A stretch of 43,835 bases of DNA from the NCBI GenBank assembly GCA_018267315.1, contig JAFDYS010000040.1, positions 1-43,835 on the forward strand. The letters are read 5' to 3'. Below are positions 33,636-42,851 of the stretch, in pieces. The translations under genes were made by a program, and so were the position numbers. The notes under the pieces were generated by a model. The model did no database searches, was not told the DNA's origin, and worked only from the letters and a program-made list of their open reading frames with translations. The DNA is from Bacteroidota bacterium. Lineage in GTDB: Bacteria; Bacteroidota; Bacteroidia; Chitinophagales; UBA10324. The first letter of the stretch is position 1; every line of letters begins with the position of its first letter.

Positions 33636-35660
33636 ATGAAAAAAATCACGCTTGGTGTCTCACTTGCATTGATATCATTCGTCGCCCGCACACAAAATGT
33701 GATGACGCCCGAGTTGCTCTGGAAGCTCGGAAGAGTGTCGCCCGAAACCGTTTCACCCGAAGGTAATCTCATCTACCGTGTTACGTACTATGACATGGAT
33801 GCCAACAAAGGCGAGAGCAACCTCTACTCAGTTCCGATACATGGCGGCACAGAAACACAACTCACCAAAACCACCGGAACGGAATACAATGTAGTGAGCG
33901 CGCCGAACGGCAAAATGGGTTTTCTCTACAACGGCGATTACTGGGAAGCGAACTGGGACGGAACTTCCGCAAAGCAGATCACGAAGACCGGCGACTTCAC
34001 CAACTGGAAATTTTCACCCGACGGCCGCTATGTGATGTACACGAAGGATGTGAAAGTGGCGTACACCTGGCAGGACCGACATCCCGATCTGCCGAAAGCC
34101 GATGCCCACCTCGCTGATGACCTGATGTACCGCCACTGGGATACGTGGGAAGACGGAAACTACAGTCACCTTTTTGTTGCGTCCTATTATGACGGCGTGC
34201 TCACCGATGACCGCGACATCATGCAGGGTGAACCGTTTGACTGTCCGCTGGCGCCCGATGGCGGGCCGGAAGATTTTGTTTGGGCCGGTAACGGAGAAGG
34301 AGTTTTCTACTCCTGCAAAAAACTTTCAGGCAAGCAGGATGCCATCAGCACCAACACCAATATCTATTACTACTCCATCGGCACCGGCAAAACACAGAAC
34401 ATGACCACCGACCTGCGCGGCTATGATCTGCAGCCGCAGGTTTCACCCAAAGGCATTTACCTCGCCTGGCTGAATATGGCGCGTGAAGGATTTGAAGCAG
34501 ACCGGCAGACGCTCATGATCTCTGATCCGTTTACCGGCAAACGCTGGAACATCACCAAAGACTGGGATGAAACGGTGGAATCATTCCGCTGGAGTGATGA
34601 CGGAAAGAAAATTTATTTCATCGCCAATGCCCGGGGCACGATGCAGCTCTTTGAAATTACGCTGAACGATGATTTGAGCCAGGTATCACAGAGCGACATC
34701 CGCCAGATCACGCAGGGCATGTTTGATGTTGACGGCATCGTGGATCAGGCGGGAACGGAAATGATATGCACGAAAATGGATATGAATCACGCCTCAGAGA
34801 TTGTGAGAGTGGATTTACAATCACGCGTTGTGTTTACTGTCACGACCGTCAATGCCAATGCCTATGCAGGAATCAAACTATGCCGCATTGATGAAGTGTG
34901 GGTGAATACAACTGATAACAAGAAGATGCTGACCTGGGTGATTTATCCGCCGGATTTTGATCCGAACAAAAAATATCCGGCACTGCTCTACTGCCAGGGC
35001 GGACCGCAGGGACACTTGTCGCAGTTCTATTCCTTCCGCTGGAATTTTCAGTTGATGGCCGCCAACGGGTACATCGTGATAGCGCCGTGCCGCCGCGGCG
35101 TAACGGGCTTCGGGCAACCATGGCAGGAAGAAATCAGCACCGACTGGGGCGGGCAGGCCATCCGCGATTACCTGAGCGCCGTGGATTCTATTTCGAAATG
35201 GAAAGTGGTTGACAAAAACCGAATTGGTTGCGTGGGCGCCAGCTACGGCGGCTACTCTGCGTACATGCTCGAAGGCCTGGGCAACGGACGCTTCAAAACC
35301 TTCATCGCGCACTGCGGCACATTCAATCTGGAATCGTGGTACAACACCACGGAAGAAATCTGGTTTTCGAACTGGGATATGGGCGGACCATGGTGGAATG
35401 ATCCGAAACCAAAAAGTTATACTGAATCAAACCCCTTGAGTTATGTCAACAACTGGAAAACTCCGATGATGATCATTGAAGGTGAACTGGATTATCGCGT
35501 GCCTTATACGCAGGGACTGGAAGCATTCCAGATTCTTCAACTGAAAGGAATCAAATCGCGGTTACTCGTCATCCACGATCAGGGGCATTGGATCCTGAAG
35601 CCACAAGATGGCTTGCTCTGGCAGCGGGAGTTTTACCGTTGGCTGAAGGAAACACTCTGA
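33636..35660 (+). CDS. Secreted S9-family serine peptidase (prolyl oligopeptidase/DPP type)
   Basis: The frame is open to 33534, but the ATG at 33636 begins a signal peptide (MKKITLGVSLALISFVARTQ), giving 674 aa. The N-terminal half is a propeller of PD40/WD40-like strands (KFSPDGRYVMYTKD; VSPKGIYLAWLNM; RWSDDGKKIYFIAN). The C-terminal alpha/beta hydrolase domain has the nucleophile elbow GASYGGY with Ser536, Asp619 in EGELDYRVP and His651 in HDQGHW, a complete catalytic triad. The PCRRGVTGFGQPWQEEIS segment before it is typical of S9 peptidases. It would cleave peptides, often after proline or at dipeptide ends, in the periplasm or outside. There is no T9SS tail, so the periplasm is likelier. 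The gene stands alone. Confidence 0.92.
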   Translation: MKKITLGVSLALISFVARTQNVMTPELLWKLGRVSPETVSPEGNLIYRVTYYDMDANKGESNLYSVPIHGGTETQLTKTTGTEYNVVSAPNGKMGFLYNGDYWEANWDGTSAKQITKTGDFTNWKFSPDGRYVMYTKDVKVAYTWQDRHPDLPKADAHLADDLMYRHWDTWEDGNYSHLFVASYYDGVLTDDRDIMQGEPFDCPLAPDGGPEDFVWAGNGEGVFYSCKKLSGKQDAISTNTNIYYYSIGTGKTQNMTTDLRGYDLQPQVSPKGIYLAWLNMAREGFEADRQTLMISDPFTGKRWNITKDWDETVESFRWSDDGKKIYFIANARGTMQLFEITLNDDLSQVSQSDIRQITQGMFDVDGIVDQAGTEMICTKMDMNHASEIVRVDLQSRVVFTVTTVNANAYAGIKLCRIDEVWVNTTDNKKMLTWVIYPPDFDPNKKYPALLYCQGGPQGHLSQFYSFRWNFQLMAANGYIVIAPCRRGVTGFGQPWQEEISTDWGGQAIRDYLSAVDSISKWKVVDKNRIGCVGASYGGYSAYMLEGLGNGRFKTFIAHCGTFNLESWYNTTEEIWFSNWDMGGPWWNDPKPKSYTESNPLSYVNNWKTPMMIIEGELDYRVPYTQGLEAFQILQLKGIKSRLLVIHDQGHWILKPQDGLLWQREFYRWLKETL

Positions 35661-35720
35661 CCAAGTGCAGACTCATGCTGATCGGCCATTCTTTCATTTT
35701 TCCTTTACTTGGCAGGTGAA

Positions 35721-38700
35721 ATGAAAAACGGCTACCGGAAATTTTTGCTTGCGGCGCTTTTCCTGTCCGTGATTTGTTTCAAATCCATCGCGCAGCCAAC
35801 AGCCGCATTCACGATCAATTATCCGGCACCGGTTTGTGTGCCCGCTGCCTTTTCATTCAGCAATACTTCAACCGGAACCGAACCGCTCTCCTATCACTGG
35901 CAATTCGGTGACAACACCGAATCCGACACCACCATCAACCCGGCGCATACGTTCGACACCTGCGGTAATTTTCTCATCACACTGATCGTGACCGATGGCT
36001 TTGGCCTTACCGACACCATTAGCAAGCCGGTGAATGTGTTCTGTCCGCTGCAGACCGGTTTTCATTTTACACAATCTATATCATGTGATACGGCGTATGT
36101 AGAATTTTTTGATGAAACGGCCGGATCGCCTTCCGGCAGGCAGTGGACATTCGGCGATCCTGCATCAGGAGCATCGGATTCTTCCTCACTGAAAAATCCA
36201 ACGCACCATTATAGCATGCCCGGTGAATATGTGGTTTCGCTCACCGTTACTTCACCGGCAGGTTGCGTTTCATCCATCAGTGACAGTCTATTTGTCGCCG
36301 CTTCACCACAGGCCGCTTTCACCGCTTCTGATTCAACCGTCTGCGCCGGTGATACCGTCTTTTTCACTGATACCTCATCACCTTCCGATTCCATTGCGCT
36401 ATGGATTTATGATTTCGGTGATGAAGGAAGCAGTGACAACGTTGATTCTGCACAACATTCTTTTCACCGGTTTATGAACGCCGGTGTTTATACCGTTACA
36501 TTAACGGTTCGCACTATCAGCGGATGCGAAAACAGTTTTTCAAAACTCATCCATGTAAATGCGTTACCACCCGCCAACGCCGGAAATGACCAAACAATTT
36601 GCAGCGGCGACACGGCACAGCTTCACGCCGGCGGTGGAATTTCATTTGCGTGGAATGCCTCTCCTTTCCTTTCCGATTCAGCAAGCGCTGACCCGTTTGC
36701 TTATCCGTCAGTCACCACCACATTCATTGTTCAGGTCACGGATACCAATGGATGCCGGTCTTCCGATTCCGTGATCATTCACGTCAGCACCGTCGAAGTT
36801 GATGCGGGAAATGACACGGCTGTTTGCTTCGGCACTTCTGCGTTTCTTCATGCGAGTGGCGGTGTCTCATATCAATGGATTCCTGCTACAACATTAAGTG
36901 ACAGCACCGCTTCTGATCCTGTGGCATCGCCTGATGAAACCACCGTTTACTATCTCACGGCAACTGATTCCGCCGGATGCACCGCAGTTGATTCGGTGAC
37001 GGTGCATGTGCATCAGCCCATTGTCATTTCATTTGTTGCGCTCGATACCTCTTATTGTTCCAATCACGAGCCGGTGAACCTAACTGCATTGCCGGAAGGC
37101 GGATTTTTCTCCGGTGACGGTGTGACGGGTAATCAGTTTTTCCCGGCTACACTGATTGCTGATAGTTCTTACCATATCATTTATTCCTATACAGATTCGA
37201 TCGGGTGCTCCGCCACTGACACTGCCACGGTTTATATTCACGCGCTCACGCCGGTCGTCATCACGGTTGCGACAGATACTGTTTGCAAAAGCGGCAACCC
37301 GGTTGCACTTGAATTATCACCAGAGGGAGGCATTTTATACGGTAGCGGCATTAGTGATAATGCTTTCGATCCGGCGGCGGTTGATACGGCAGGAAACTAC
37401 TTCGTTATTTACACGGCCACGGATTCCAACGCATGCGCCAACGACGATACCGCAACTATCACAGTGCTTCCATTGCCGCAGATCACAGTTACAGATGACA
37501 CCACCATTTGCAACGGTGACTCGGTGCTGCTCTTGGCAACCGGAGGGATTTCATATTTATGGTCACCGGCAGATGGATTAAGCAGTGATACGGTTTCCAC
37601 CCCGCAAGCTTCTCCGCCGGCAACGATTCTTTACACCGTGATGGTAACGGATCTGAACGGGTGTTTCGCAACGGATTCCGTCCTGATCATTGTTTTCTTA
37701 AGCGAAGGCATTGATGCCGGACCGGACACATCGCTTTGCATCGGGCAAAGTGTGATGATGCAGGCATCCGGCGGAAGCAGCTACTCGTGGTCACCGTCAA
37801 TCGGATTGAATGATACCACAATTGCCAACCCCATTGCTTCGCCATTGGTAACGACAACTTACACGGTCACTATCAGCGGAGGAACCTGTGCGGGAACGGA
37901 TACAGTGACGATTTTCGTTCATCCCATTCCCCTTGTTGATGCAGGCAGTGACACATTTGTTTGCAAAGGGAATTCCGTTCAGTTGCAGGCAAGCGGCGCT
38001 TCTTCCTTCACATGGCAACCTGATTCTTCACTGAATGATGCCGGCATACCGTCACCCGTTGCCACGCCTTCATCCTCCACAAAATATTTCGTTACCGGTA
38101 TAGACAGCAACGGATGCAGCGCCGCCGACTCCTTGTTGGTTGAAGTAAAACCACTCCCCCTGGTGGTGGCCTCTGATGATTCAGCCATTTGCCTCGGAGA
38201 TACATTACTGCTGTATGCTGCAGGAGCTGTTACCTATCACTGGAATCCCGGATCATCTGTTAGTGATCCGGATTCTTCAGTCACTGCGGCCTTCCCTGCT
38301 ACAACAACATGGTTTGAAGTTGCAGGAAAAGATTCATTCGGCTGTGCGGCTTCAGATTCTGTTTTGATCACTGTTCATTACAGCGGAAACTTCATTACCC
38401 AAAAAGACACTTCCACCTGCGCCGGCATGCCGGTAATGCTTTCTGCATCGGGCGCTGATTCGTATTTATGGAATCCCGGAATTTATCTTGATGATTCCAC
38501 TTCAGCCGCACCGGTTGCCACGGTCACGGACACAACCCAATTTATTGTGACCGGAATATCTGCCGGGTGCAGTGGGAAAGACACTATCACAGTGATTGCG
38601 TTCCCGCTGCCGCAGATTATCGCATCGAATGACACGGATGTGTGCCTTGGAAGTTCGGTTCAGTTGCACGTAAACGGCGGAGAAAGCTATGCATGGTCGC

Positions 38701-40031
38701 CGGGTGAATCGCTCGATGATTCGCTCTCCGCAAACCCGGTGGCTTCTCCGGATTCAACCACACTGTTTCATGTAACCGGAACTGATATGAACGGCTGCAC
38801 AGCGGATGACTCCGTGCTGGTGAATGTTCATCCTGCACCCGTCATTACCATCACGGCTGACACTTCATTGTGCTTGGGCGAAACGATATTAATGATTGCA
38901 ACCGGCGCCCATTCTTATTCCTGGCAGCCCGTTACGGCATTGAGCGCGCCGCAAAATGATTCCACATTTGCGTTCCCTTCACAAACGACAACCTATTCGG
39001 TTTACGGCAGTGATGAATTTAATTGCAGCAGTTCTGCAATCGTCACCCTCTATGTGCACAATCTGCCCAACGCTGATGCCGGGCCGAATCAGATCGCATG
39101 CACGGGTGTGCCGCTTCAGTTGTCAGCCAGCGGCGGAATATTTTACACCTGGGAACCCGCCACCGGGCTGAGCAATCCTGATATCAGCAATCCGTTTGCA
39201 ACTGTTAGCAGCGAGATCACTTACACTGTTACCGTGACCGATGCATACAACTGCAGTAACAAAGATTCTGTTTCGCTCACCATCGCGCCGCCACTGAATG
39301 CTTCTGTGTCCGGTGATACCACCATTTGTGCAGGCAGCGCGGCGCAACTTCATGCTGCAGGCGGCGTGACTTATTTCTGGCAGCCGGTTTCAGGACTTGA
39401 TGATCCCAACAGCGCTTCACCACTCGCATCACCGTCTATCACTACGCAGTACACCGTGCTGGTGAGCGATAACATTTGTGATACCGATACCCTCACTACC
39501 ATTGTTCATGTACAGCCATTGCCTGCCGTTGACGCAGGAGCGGATGCAGATGTGCTGAACGGTGCACCCTATCAGATTTATGCCAGTGCGGCAGACGGTA
39601 CATATCAATGGTCTCCGGAAAACGGACTAAGCTGCAACAATTGTCTGAACCCGGTGGCCACAATTAATGAAACCACCACATACACACTTACGGTGACCAC
39701 ACCGCCGGGATGCAGTGCATCGGAGGCGATTACTTTAACGGTCATCTGCAGTGAAGCGGCCGTTTATGTACCGAATGCATTCACACCGAACAGCAACGGA
39801 CATAATGATGTGCTTTATGTGAGAACACTGGGTGATGTAGATCTCCATTTCTTCCGTATTTATGATCGCTGGGGTCAAACCATATTTGAAACAAGAAATC
39901 AGGGTGAAGGATGGGACGGCACGTATAATAACAAACCAATGATGCCCGGCGCTTACCTGTATGAGTGGGAAGCCGTTTGCAGCGGCGGAGAAGTTTTTAA
40001 GAGACAGGGAAACGTGACGCTGTTGAGGTGA
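35721..40031 (+). CDS. Giant PKD/Ig-like repeat surface protein, T9SS type B
   Basis: I start at the ATG at 35721 (MKNGYRKFLLAALFLSVICFKSIAQ), a signal peptide; an upstream in-frame TTG adds only four residues. The 1436-aa protein has three PKD domains (about 28-285) and then 14 consecutive modules of about 75-77 residues. Twelve follow the pattern (D/T)-x-x-(V/I)-C-x-G...A(S/T)GG-x-S-Y-x-W-x-P...P-x-A-(S/T)P..TT.Y.V...D..GC. Two neighbouring modules (third and fourth) are of another type (LSPEGGILYGSGIS). A paired Cys in most modules may form a disulfide. The last module has LSCNNCLNP before the type B sorting domain (FTPNSNGHNDVLYV; IYDRWGQTIF). The PorP/SprF gene follows 158 bp downstream. 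This pairing is common for giant T9SS adhesins involved in gliding or attachment. Confidence 0.9.
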   Translation: MKNGYRKFLLAALFLSVICFKSIAQPTAAFTINYPAPVCVPAAFSFSNTSTGTEPLSYHWQFGDNTESDTTINPAHTFDTCGNFLITLIVTDGFGLTDTISKPVNVFCPLQTGFHFTQSISCDTAYVEFFDETAGSPSGRQWTFGDPASGASDSSSLKNPTHHYSMPGEYVVSLTVTSPAGCVSSISDSLFVAASPQAAFTASDSTVCAGDTVFFTDTSSPSDSIALWIYDFGDEGSSDNVDSAQHSFHRFMNAGVYTVTLTVRTISGCENSFSKLIHVNALPPANAGNDQTICSGDTAQLHAGGGISFAWNASPFLSDSASADPFAYPSVTTTFIVQVTDTNGCRSSDSVIIHVSTVEVDAGNDTAVCFGTSAFLHASGGVSYQWIPATTLSDSTASDPVASPDETTVYYLTATDSAGCTAVDSVTVHVHQPIVISFVALDTSYCSNHEPVNLTALPEGGFFSGDGVTGNQFFPATLIADSSYHIIYSYTDSIGCSATDTATVYIHALTPVVITVATDTVCKSGNPVALELSPEGGILYGSGISDNAFDPAAVDTAGNYFVIYTATDSNACANDDTATITVLPLPQITVTDDTTICNGDSVLLLATGGISYLWSPADGLSSDTVSTPQASPPATILYTVMVTDLNGCFATDSVLIIVFLSEGIDAGPDTSLCIGQSVMMQASGGSSYSWSPSIGLNDTTIANPIASPLVTTTYTVTISGGTCAGTDTVTIFVHPIPLVDAGSDTFVCKGNSVQLQASGASSFTWQPDSSLNDAGIPSPVATPSSSTKYFVTGIDSNGCSAADSLLVEVKPLPLVVASDDSAICLGDTLLLYAAGAVTYHWNPGSSVSDPDSSVTAAFPATTTWFEVAGKDSFGCAASDSVLITVHYSGNFITQKDTSTCAGMPVMLSASGADSYLWNPGIYLDDSTSAAPVATVTDTTQFIVTGISAGCSGKDTITVIAFPLPQIIASNDTDVCLGSSVQLHVNGGESYAWSPGESLDDSLSANPVASPDSTTLFHVTGTDMNGCTADDSVLVNVHPAPVITITADTSLCLGETILMIATGAHSYSWQPVTALSAPQNDSTFAFPSQTTTYSVYGSDEFNCSSSAIVTLYVHNLPNADAGPNQIACTGVPLQLSASGGIFYTWEPATGLSNPDISNPFATVSSEITYTVTVTDAYNCSNKDSVSLTIAPPLNASVSGDTTICAGSAAQLHAAGGVTYFWQPVSGLDDPNSASPLASPSITTQYTVLVSDNICDTDTLTTIVHVQPLPAVDAGADADVLNGAPYQIYASAADGTYQWSPENGLSCNNCLNPVATINETTTYTLTVTTPPGCSASEAITLTVICSEAAVYVPNAFTPNSNGHNDVLYVRTLGDVDLHFFRIYDRWGQTIFETRNQGEGWDGTYNNKPMMPGAYLYEWEAVCSGGEVFKRQGNVTLLR

Positions 40032-40066
40032 GGGAATGAAAATAAAGTACTCGTTAATGACATGAA

Positions 40067-40169
40067 ATGTAAGATGTAATATGTAAGACGTCAGAAGCAG
40101 TAAGCAAAAATGTGGATTGTAGATTGATGACAAATGACAAGTGACAAGTGACAAATGACCATTGACCAT
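40067..40169 (+). repeat. Two tracts of heptameric tandem repeats
   Basis: Four 7-base units at 40067-40094 (ATGTAAG, ATGTAAT, ATGTAAG, ACGTCAG) and six at 40128-40169 (TGACAAA, TGACAAG, TGACAAG, TGACAAA, TGACCAT, TGACCAT) lie in the 158-bp gap between the giant surface protein and the PorP/SprF gene. Both tracts have a seven-base period with different unit sequences. No hairpin terminator is seen in the gap. Confidence 0.75.
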
Positions 40170-40189
40170 TTACTATGGACTAACAACTG

Positions 40190-41182
40190 ATGAACCGATT
40201 TCTGAAATTTTTCATTTTGGGAATGCTGCTTGCGGCCACCGCATCAGCACAGGATGCGCACTTCTCACAATTCTATGAAGCGCCGTTGTTGCTGAACCCG
40301 GCGCGTGCCGGATTTGTGAACGGCACGTTTCAGCTCACGGGCGTTTACCGCAGTCAGTGGAAGGAAGTAACCATTCCATTCAAAACACTTTCGGGAACGG
40401 CGAATGTGAATGTGCCCGCGGGTAAAAACAAGAACAACATCATCGGCATAGCTGTTGCCGACTTTGCCGATAAATCCGGTGATGCGGTTTACACCATCAA
40501 TCATTTCGACGGCACCTTCTCTTATCACAAAAACTTTGGAGCCGATTTCAACCGGTACCTCGGCGGCGGCATTACGTTGAGTTATGCCTCTACCACCTTC
40601 GACCCCACTGTGCTCATGTTCGATGAAGACTTCAATAACGGAACCAATACGGAAATCATCGGATCCACCAAGTCAAGCTACTTTGATGTGGCTGCCGGCA
40701 TTGAATACAACGAACTGGATGAAGACCACCACCTGAATGTGGGTATCGCCTGCTTCCACCTCACGCAGCCGACCGTTTCCTACTCCAATAATGCTGAATC
40801 CATGATTTACCGCAAGTGGGTAGGCAACGTGGGTTATTCTCTGCCGGTCAATGAAAAATTTGACTTGCTGCCGCGTGCGGCCGTATTCATTCAGGGCCCA
40901 TCCAATGAAGTGATCTTCGGCAGTGATGTCAAAATCAAACTCACCGAAGGCGGGAGTACCGATTACTCCATTTATGCCGGCGCTTATTACCGCGTGGGTG
41001 ATTCCTTCATTCCGCGGTTCCGAGTGGACATGGGCGAACTCTCATTCGGATTGAGTTATGACTTCACCACATCGGAACTGAAAAAAGTAAGTCAGACAGC
41101 GGGTGGCCCGGAGCTCACGCTCATCTATATCGGAAAGATCAAAGGCATTTCGGCCGGCAGAATTTACAACCCGAGATTTTGA
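40190..41182 (+). CDS. PorP/SprF-family outer-membrane protein
   Basis: The 330-aa protein has a signal peptide (MNRFLKFFILGMLLAATASA). The mature start DAHFSQFYEAPLLLNPARAGF and the following GVYRSQWKEV are the hallmark of the PorP/SprF family, which forms an outer-membrane beta-barrel. SprF is needed for surface delivery of the giant adhesin SprB, and PorP-like proteins are thought to anchor specific type B cargo. Repeated amphipathic strands (GITLSYAST; YSIYAGAYYRVGDSF; ELSFGLSYDFT) fit a barrel. It lies directly after the 1436-aa type B protein, strongly suggesting a dedicated cargo-partner pair. The length is normal. It is not the core T9SS protein PorP itself, because no other machinery genes are adjacent. 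Confidence 0.93.
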   Translation: MNRFLKFFILGMLLAATASAQDAHFSQFYEAPLLLNPARAGFVNGTFQLTGVYRSQWKEVTIPFKTLSGTANVNVPAGKNKNNIIGIAVADFADKSGDAVYTINHFDGTFSYHKNFGADFNRYLGGGITLSYASTTFDPTVLMFDEDFNNGTNTEIIGSTKSSYFDVAAGIEYNELDEDHHLNVGIACFHLTQPTVSYSNNAESMIYRKWVGNVGYSLPVNEKFDLLPRAAVFIQGPSNEVIFGSDVKIKLTEGGSTDYSIYAGAYYRVGDSFIPRFRVDMGELSFGLSYDFTTSELKKVSQTAGGPELTLIYIGKIKGISAGRIYNPRF

Positions 41183-41240
41183 TCATCAGAATTTGTATTT
41201 TCGAATAGCATAGTTTCACCTTCCCACTCCTGTTACTACC

Positions 41241-41600
41241 ATGGGTGCTCTTTACCGGTTCCGATGCAATCAATGCGACTACGAATTCATAGGCAGCGGA
41301 GAACGAGATAGAGGGTTCTTCTCAGTCACCGACACTTTTGAGTGCACCACTTGCGAAATCCTCTTCGATGCCACCGTGAAATCGTGCATGGGCGACTTCG
41401 ATGATGACAACAGCGACATTTATTCAGAACCGGTAGCTAATGATGCGCCTCTTGCCTGGCAAATTGTCGAGGTCAGGTGTCCAAAATGTAAAGAGATGTG
41501 GCCGTTAAAAACCTGGTCAGCAGAACACGATGGGCATTGCCCGCACAATGCGTGCAGCGGCATTATGCAGAATATAGCATTGCACAGTATGTGGGATTGA
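41241..41600 (+). CDS. Double zinc-ribbon hypothetical protein
   Basis: The 119-aa protein has two likely zinc-binding knuckle sets: Cys9/Cys12 with Cys35/Cys38, and Cys80/Cys83 with Cys100/Cys105. Between them is an acidic linker (GDFDDDNSDIYSEP). The first part (LYRFRCNQCDYEFIGSGE) resembles small rubredoxin-like or regulatory zinc ribbons, and the second (VRCPKCKEMWPLKTW) resembles a treble-clef or ribbon. No family is recognised. The gene lies 58 bp after the PorP/SprF gene and 84 bp before the oxidoreductase in the same direction. There is no signal peptide, so it is cytoplasmic, possibly binding nucleic acid or another protein. Confidence 0.7.
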   Translation: MGALYRFRCNQCDYEFIGSGERDRGFFSVTDTFECTTCEILFDATVKSCMGDFDDDNSDIYSEPVANDAPLAWQIVEVRCPKCKEMWPLKTWSAEHDGHCPHNACSGIMQNIALHSMWD

Positions 41601-41684
41601 ACTTGCCTCCCGGCATTCAACCAGGTCTTAGCCACATCCTTAACGGCATCACCCGCTTTTGAAACCTTCCCCTACCTTCATCGC

Positions 41685-42851
41685 ATGCTTTTCACTCCGG
41701 TGAAGATTGGCCCTTTGCAGTTGCGCAACCGTTCCATTCGCGCGGCGGCTTTTGAAGGCATGTGCCCCGGTCATACGGTTTCCGAACGGCTCGTCAACTA
41801 TCATCGTTCCGTTGCCGCAGGAGGCGTCGGCATGACAACGGTGGCCTACGCCGCTGTGATAAAAAGCGGACTTTCCTTTCCACATCAGTTATGGCTTCGG
41901 AAAGAAATTATTCCCGAGTTAAAGACACTCACGGATGCCATTCATCAGGAGAATGCGGCCGTCTCCGTGCAGATCGGGCATTGCGGAAACATGTCCAAGC
42001 ACGGCATCATTGGTTCGCGGCCGGTGTCTGCATCATCACGGATCAACCTGTACGCGCCATCTTATCCACGTGCGATGAACCAAAATGAAATTGCAGAAAT
42101 GGCAAAGTCATTCGGCCAAGCTGTGCGAATTGCACAGCAGTCGGGATTCGACGCGGTGGAAGTGCATGCCGGTCATGGCTACCTCATCAGCCAGTTCCTG
42201 TCTCCATATACCAATCACCGCCGTGATGAATTTGGTGGCCCGCTAAAGAACCGCATGCGCTTCATGGAAATGGTGATGCAGGAAGTGATGGAAGCAGCCG
42301 CAGATAGAACGGCCGTGCTGGTGAAAATGAATATGCGTGACGGATTTAACGGTGGCATGGAGGTGCAGGAAACGCTGGAGGTAGCGAAGCGGCTGGAAAA
42401 ACTGGGAGCGCATGCCCTCGTGCTGAGCGGTGGCTTCGTGAGCCGTGCACCCATGTACATTCTCAGAGGAGCAATGCCGGTGAACACGCTGGCCTTGCAT
42501 ATTGACAGTATGGTGATGAGTTTTCTCACCAAGTATTTCGGCCGTTTTATGGTTCGGCCGGTGCCGTTCACCGAAAACTATTTTATGGAGGATGCAAAAT
42601 TATTCCGTCGTGAATTGAAAATGCCGCTCGTATATGTCGGTGGAATATTATCACGCGAAAATATTGAAGAGGCCCTGTCGGCGGGATTTGATGCCGTGGC
42701 CATTGCCCGCGCCCTCATCAAGGATCCTGACTTCATCAACAAACTGAAAGCGGAAGAGCTGAAGCATTCATCATGTGACACATGCAACTACTGCATTGCC
42801 GTGATGTACAACGAGCACATCCGCTGCATTCAAAACGAAAGGGCCGGATAG
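41685..42851 (+). CDS. Old-yellow-enzyme-like NADH:flavin oxidoreductase
   Basis: The 388-aa protein is a TIM-barrel flavoprotein of the OYE / 2,4-dienoyl-CoA reductase N-terminal family. Motifs include the FMN-contacting IRAAAFEGM near the N-terminus, VQIGHCGN, EVHAGHGYLISQFLSPYTNHRRDEFGG with the substrate-binding His, and VYVGGI and AIARALIKDPD towards the end. The C-terminal CDTCNYC plus a later Cys (HIRC) matches the iron-sulfur ligand set of dienoyl-CoA reductases and trimethylamine dehydrogenase. The FAD/NAD domain that normally follows is absent, so this is a stand-alone flavin domain. It overlaps the next gene by one base, so the two are coupled and may act in one redox conversion of an unsaturated lipid or ketone. 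Confidence 0.88.
   Translation: MLFTPVKIGPLQLRNRSIRAAAFEGMCPGHTVSERLVNYHRSVAAGGVGMTTVAYAAVIKSGLSFPHQLWLRKEIIPELKTLTDAIHQENAAVSVQIGHCGNMSKHGIIGSRPVSASSRINLYAPSYPRAMNQNEIAEMAKSFGQAVRIAQQSGFDAVEVHAGHGYLISQFLSPYTNHRRDEFGGPLKNRMRFMEMVMQEVMEAAADRTAVLVKMNMRDGFNGGMEVQETLEVAKRLEKLGAHALVLSGGFVSRAPMYILRGAMPVNTLALHIDSMVMSFLTKYFGRFMVRPVPFTENYFMEDAKLFRRELKMPLVYVGGILSRENIEEALSAGFDAVAIARALIKDPDFINKLKAEELKHSSCDTCNYCIAVMYNEHIRCIQNERAG

Noticed and set aside
34878..35312. 144-aa minus-strand frame inside the S9 peptidase gene
   Set aside because: It is antisense to the conserved hydrolase domain, in a GC-rich part where open shadows are common.
35709..40031. Repeat modules of the 1436-aa gene as a possible CRISPR or DNA-level tandem array
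   Set aside because: The repeats are at the protein level, about 225-230 bases each and diverged in DNA, within one continuous reading frame.
40032..40189. Intergenic gap as a CRISPR-like array
   Set aside because: The units are only seven bases, tandem without spacers, and there are no cas genes.
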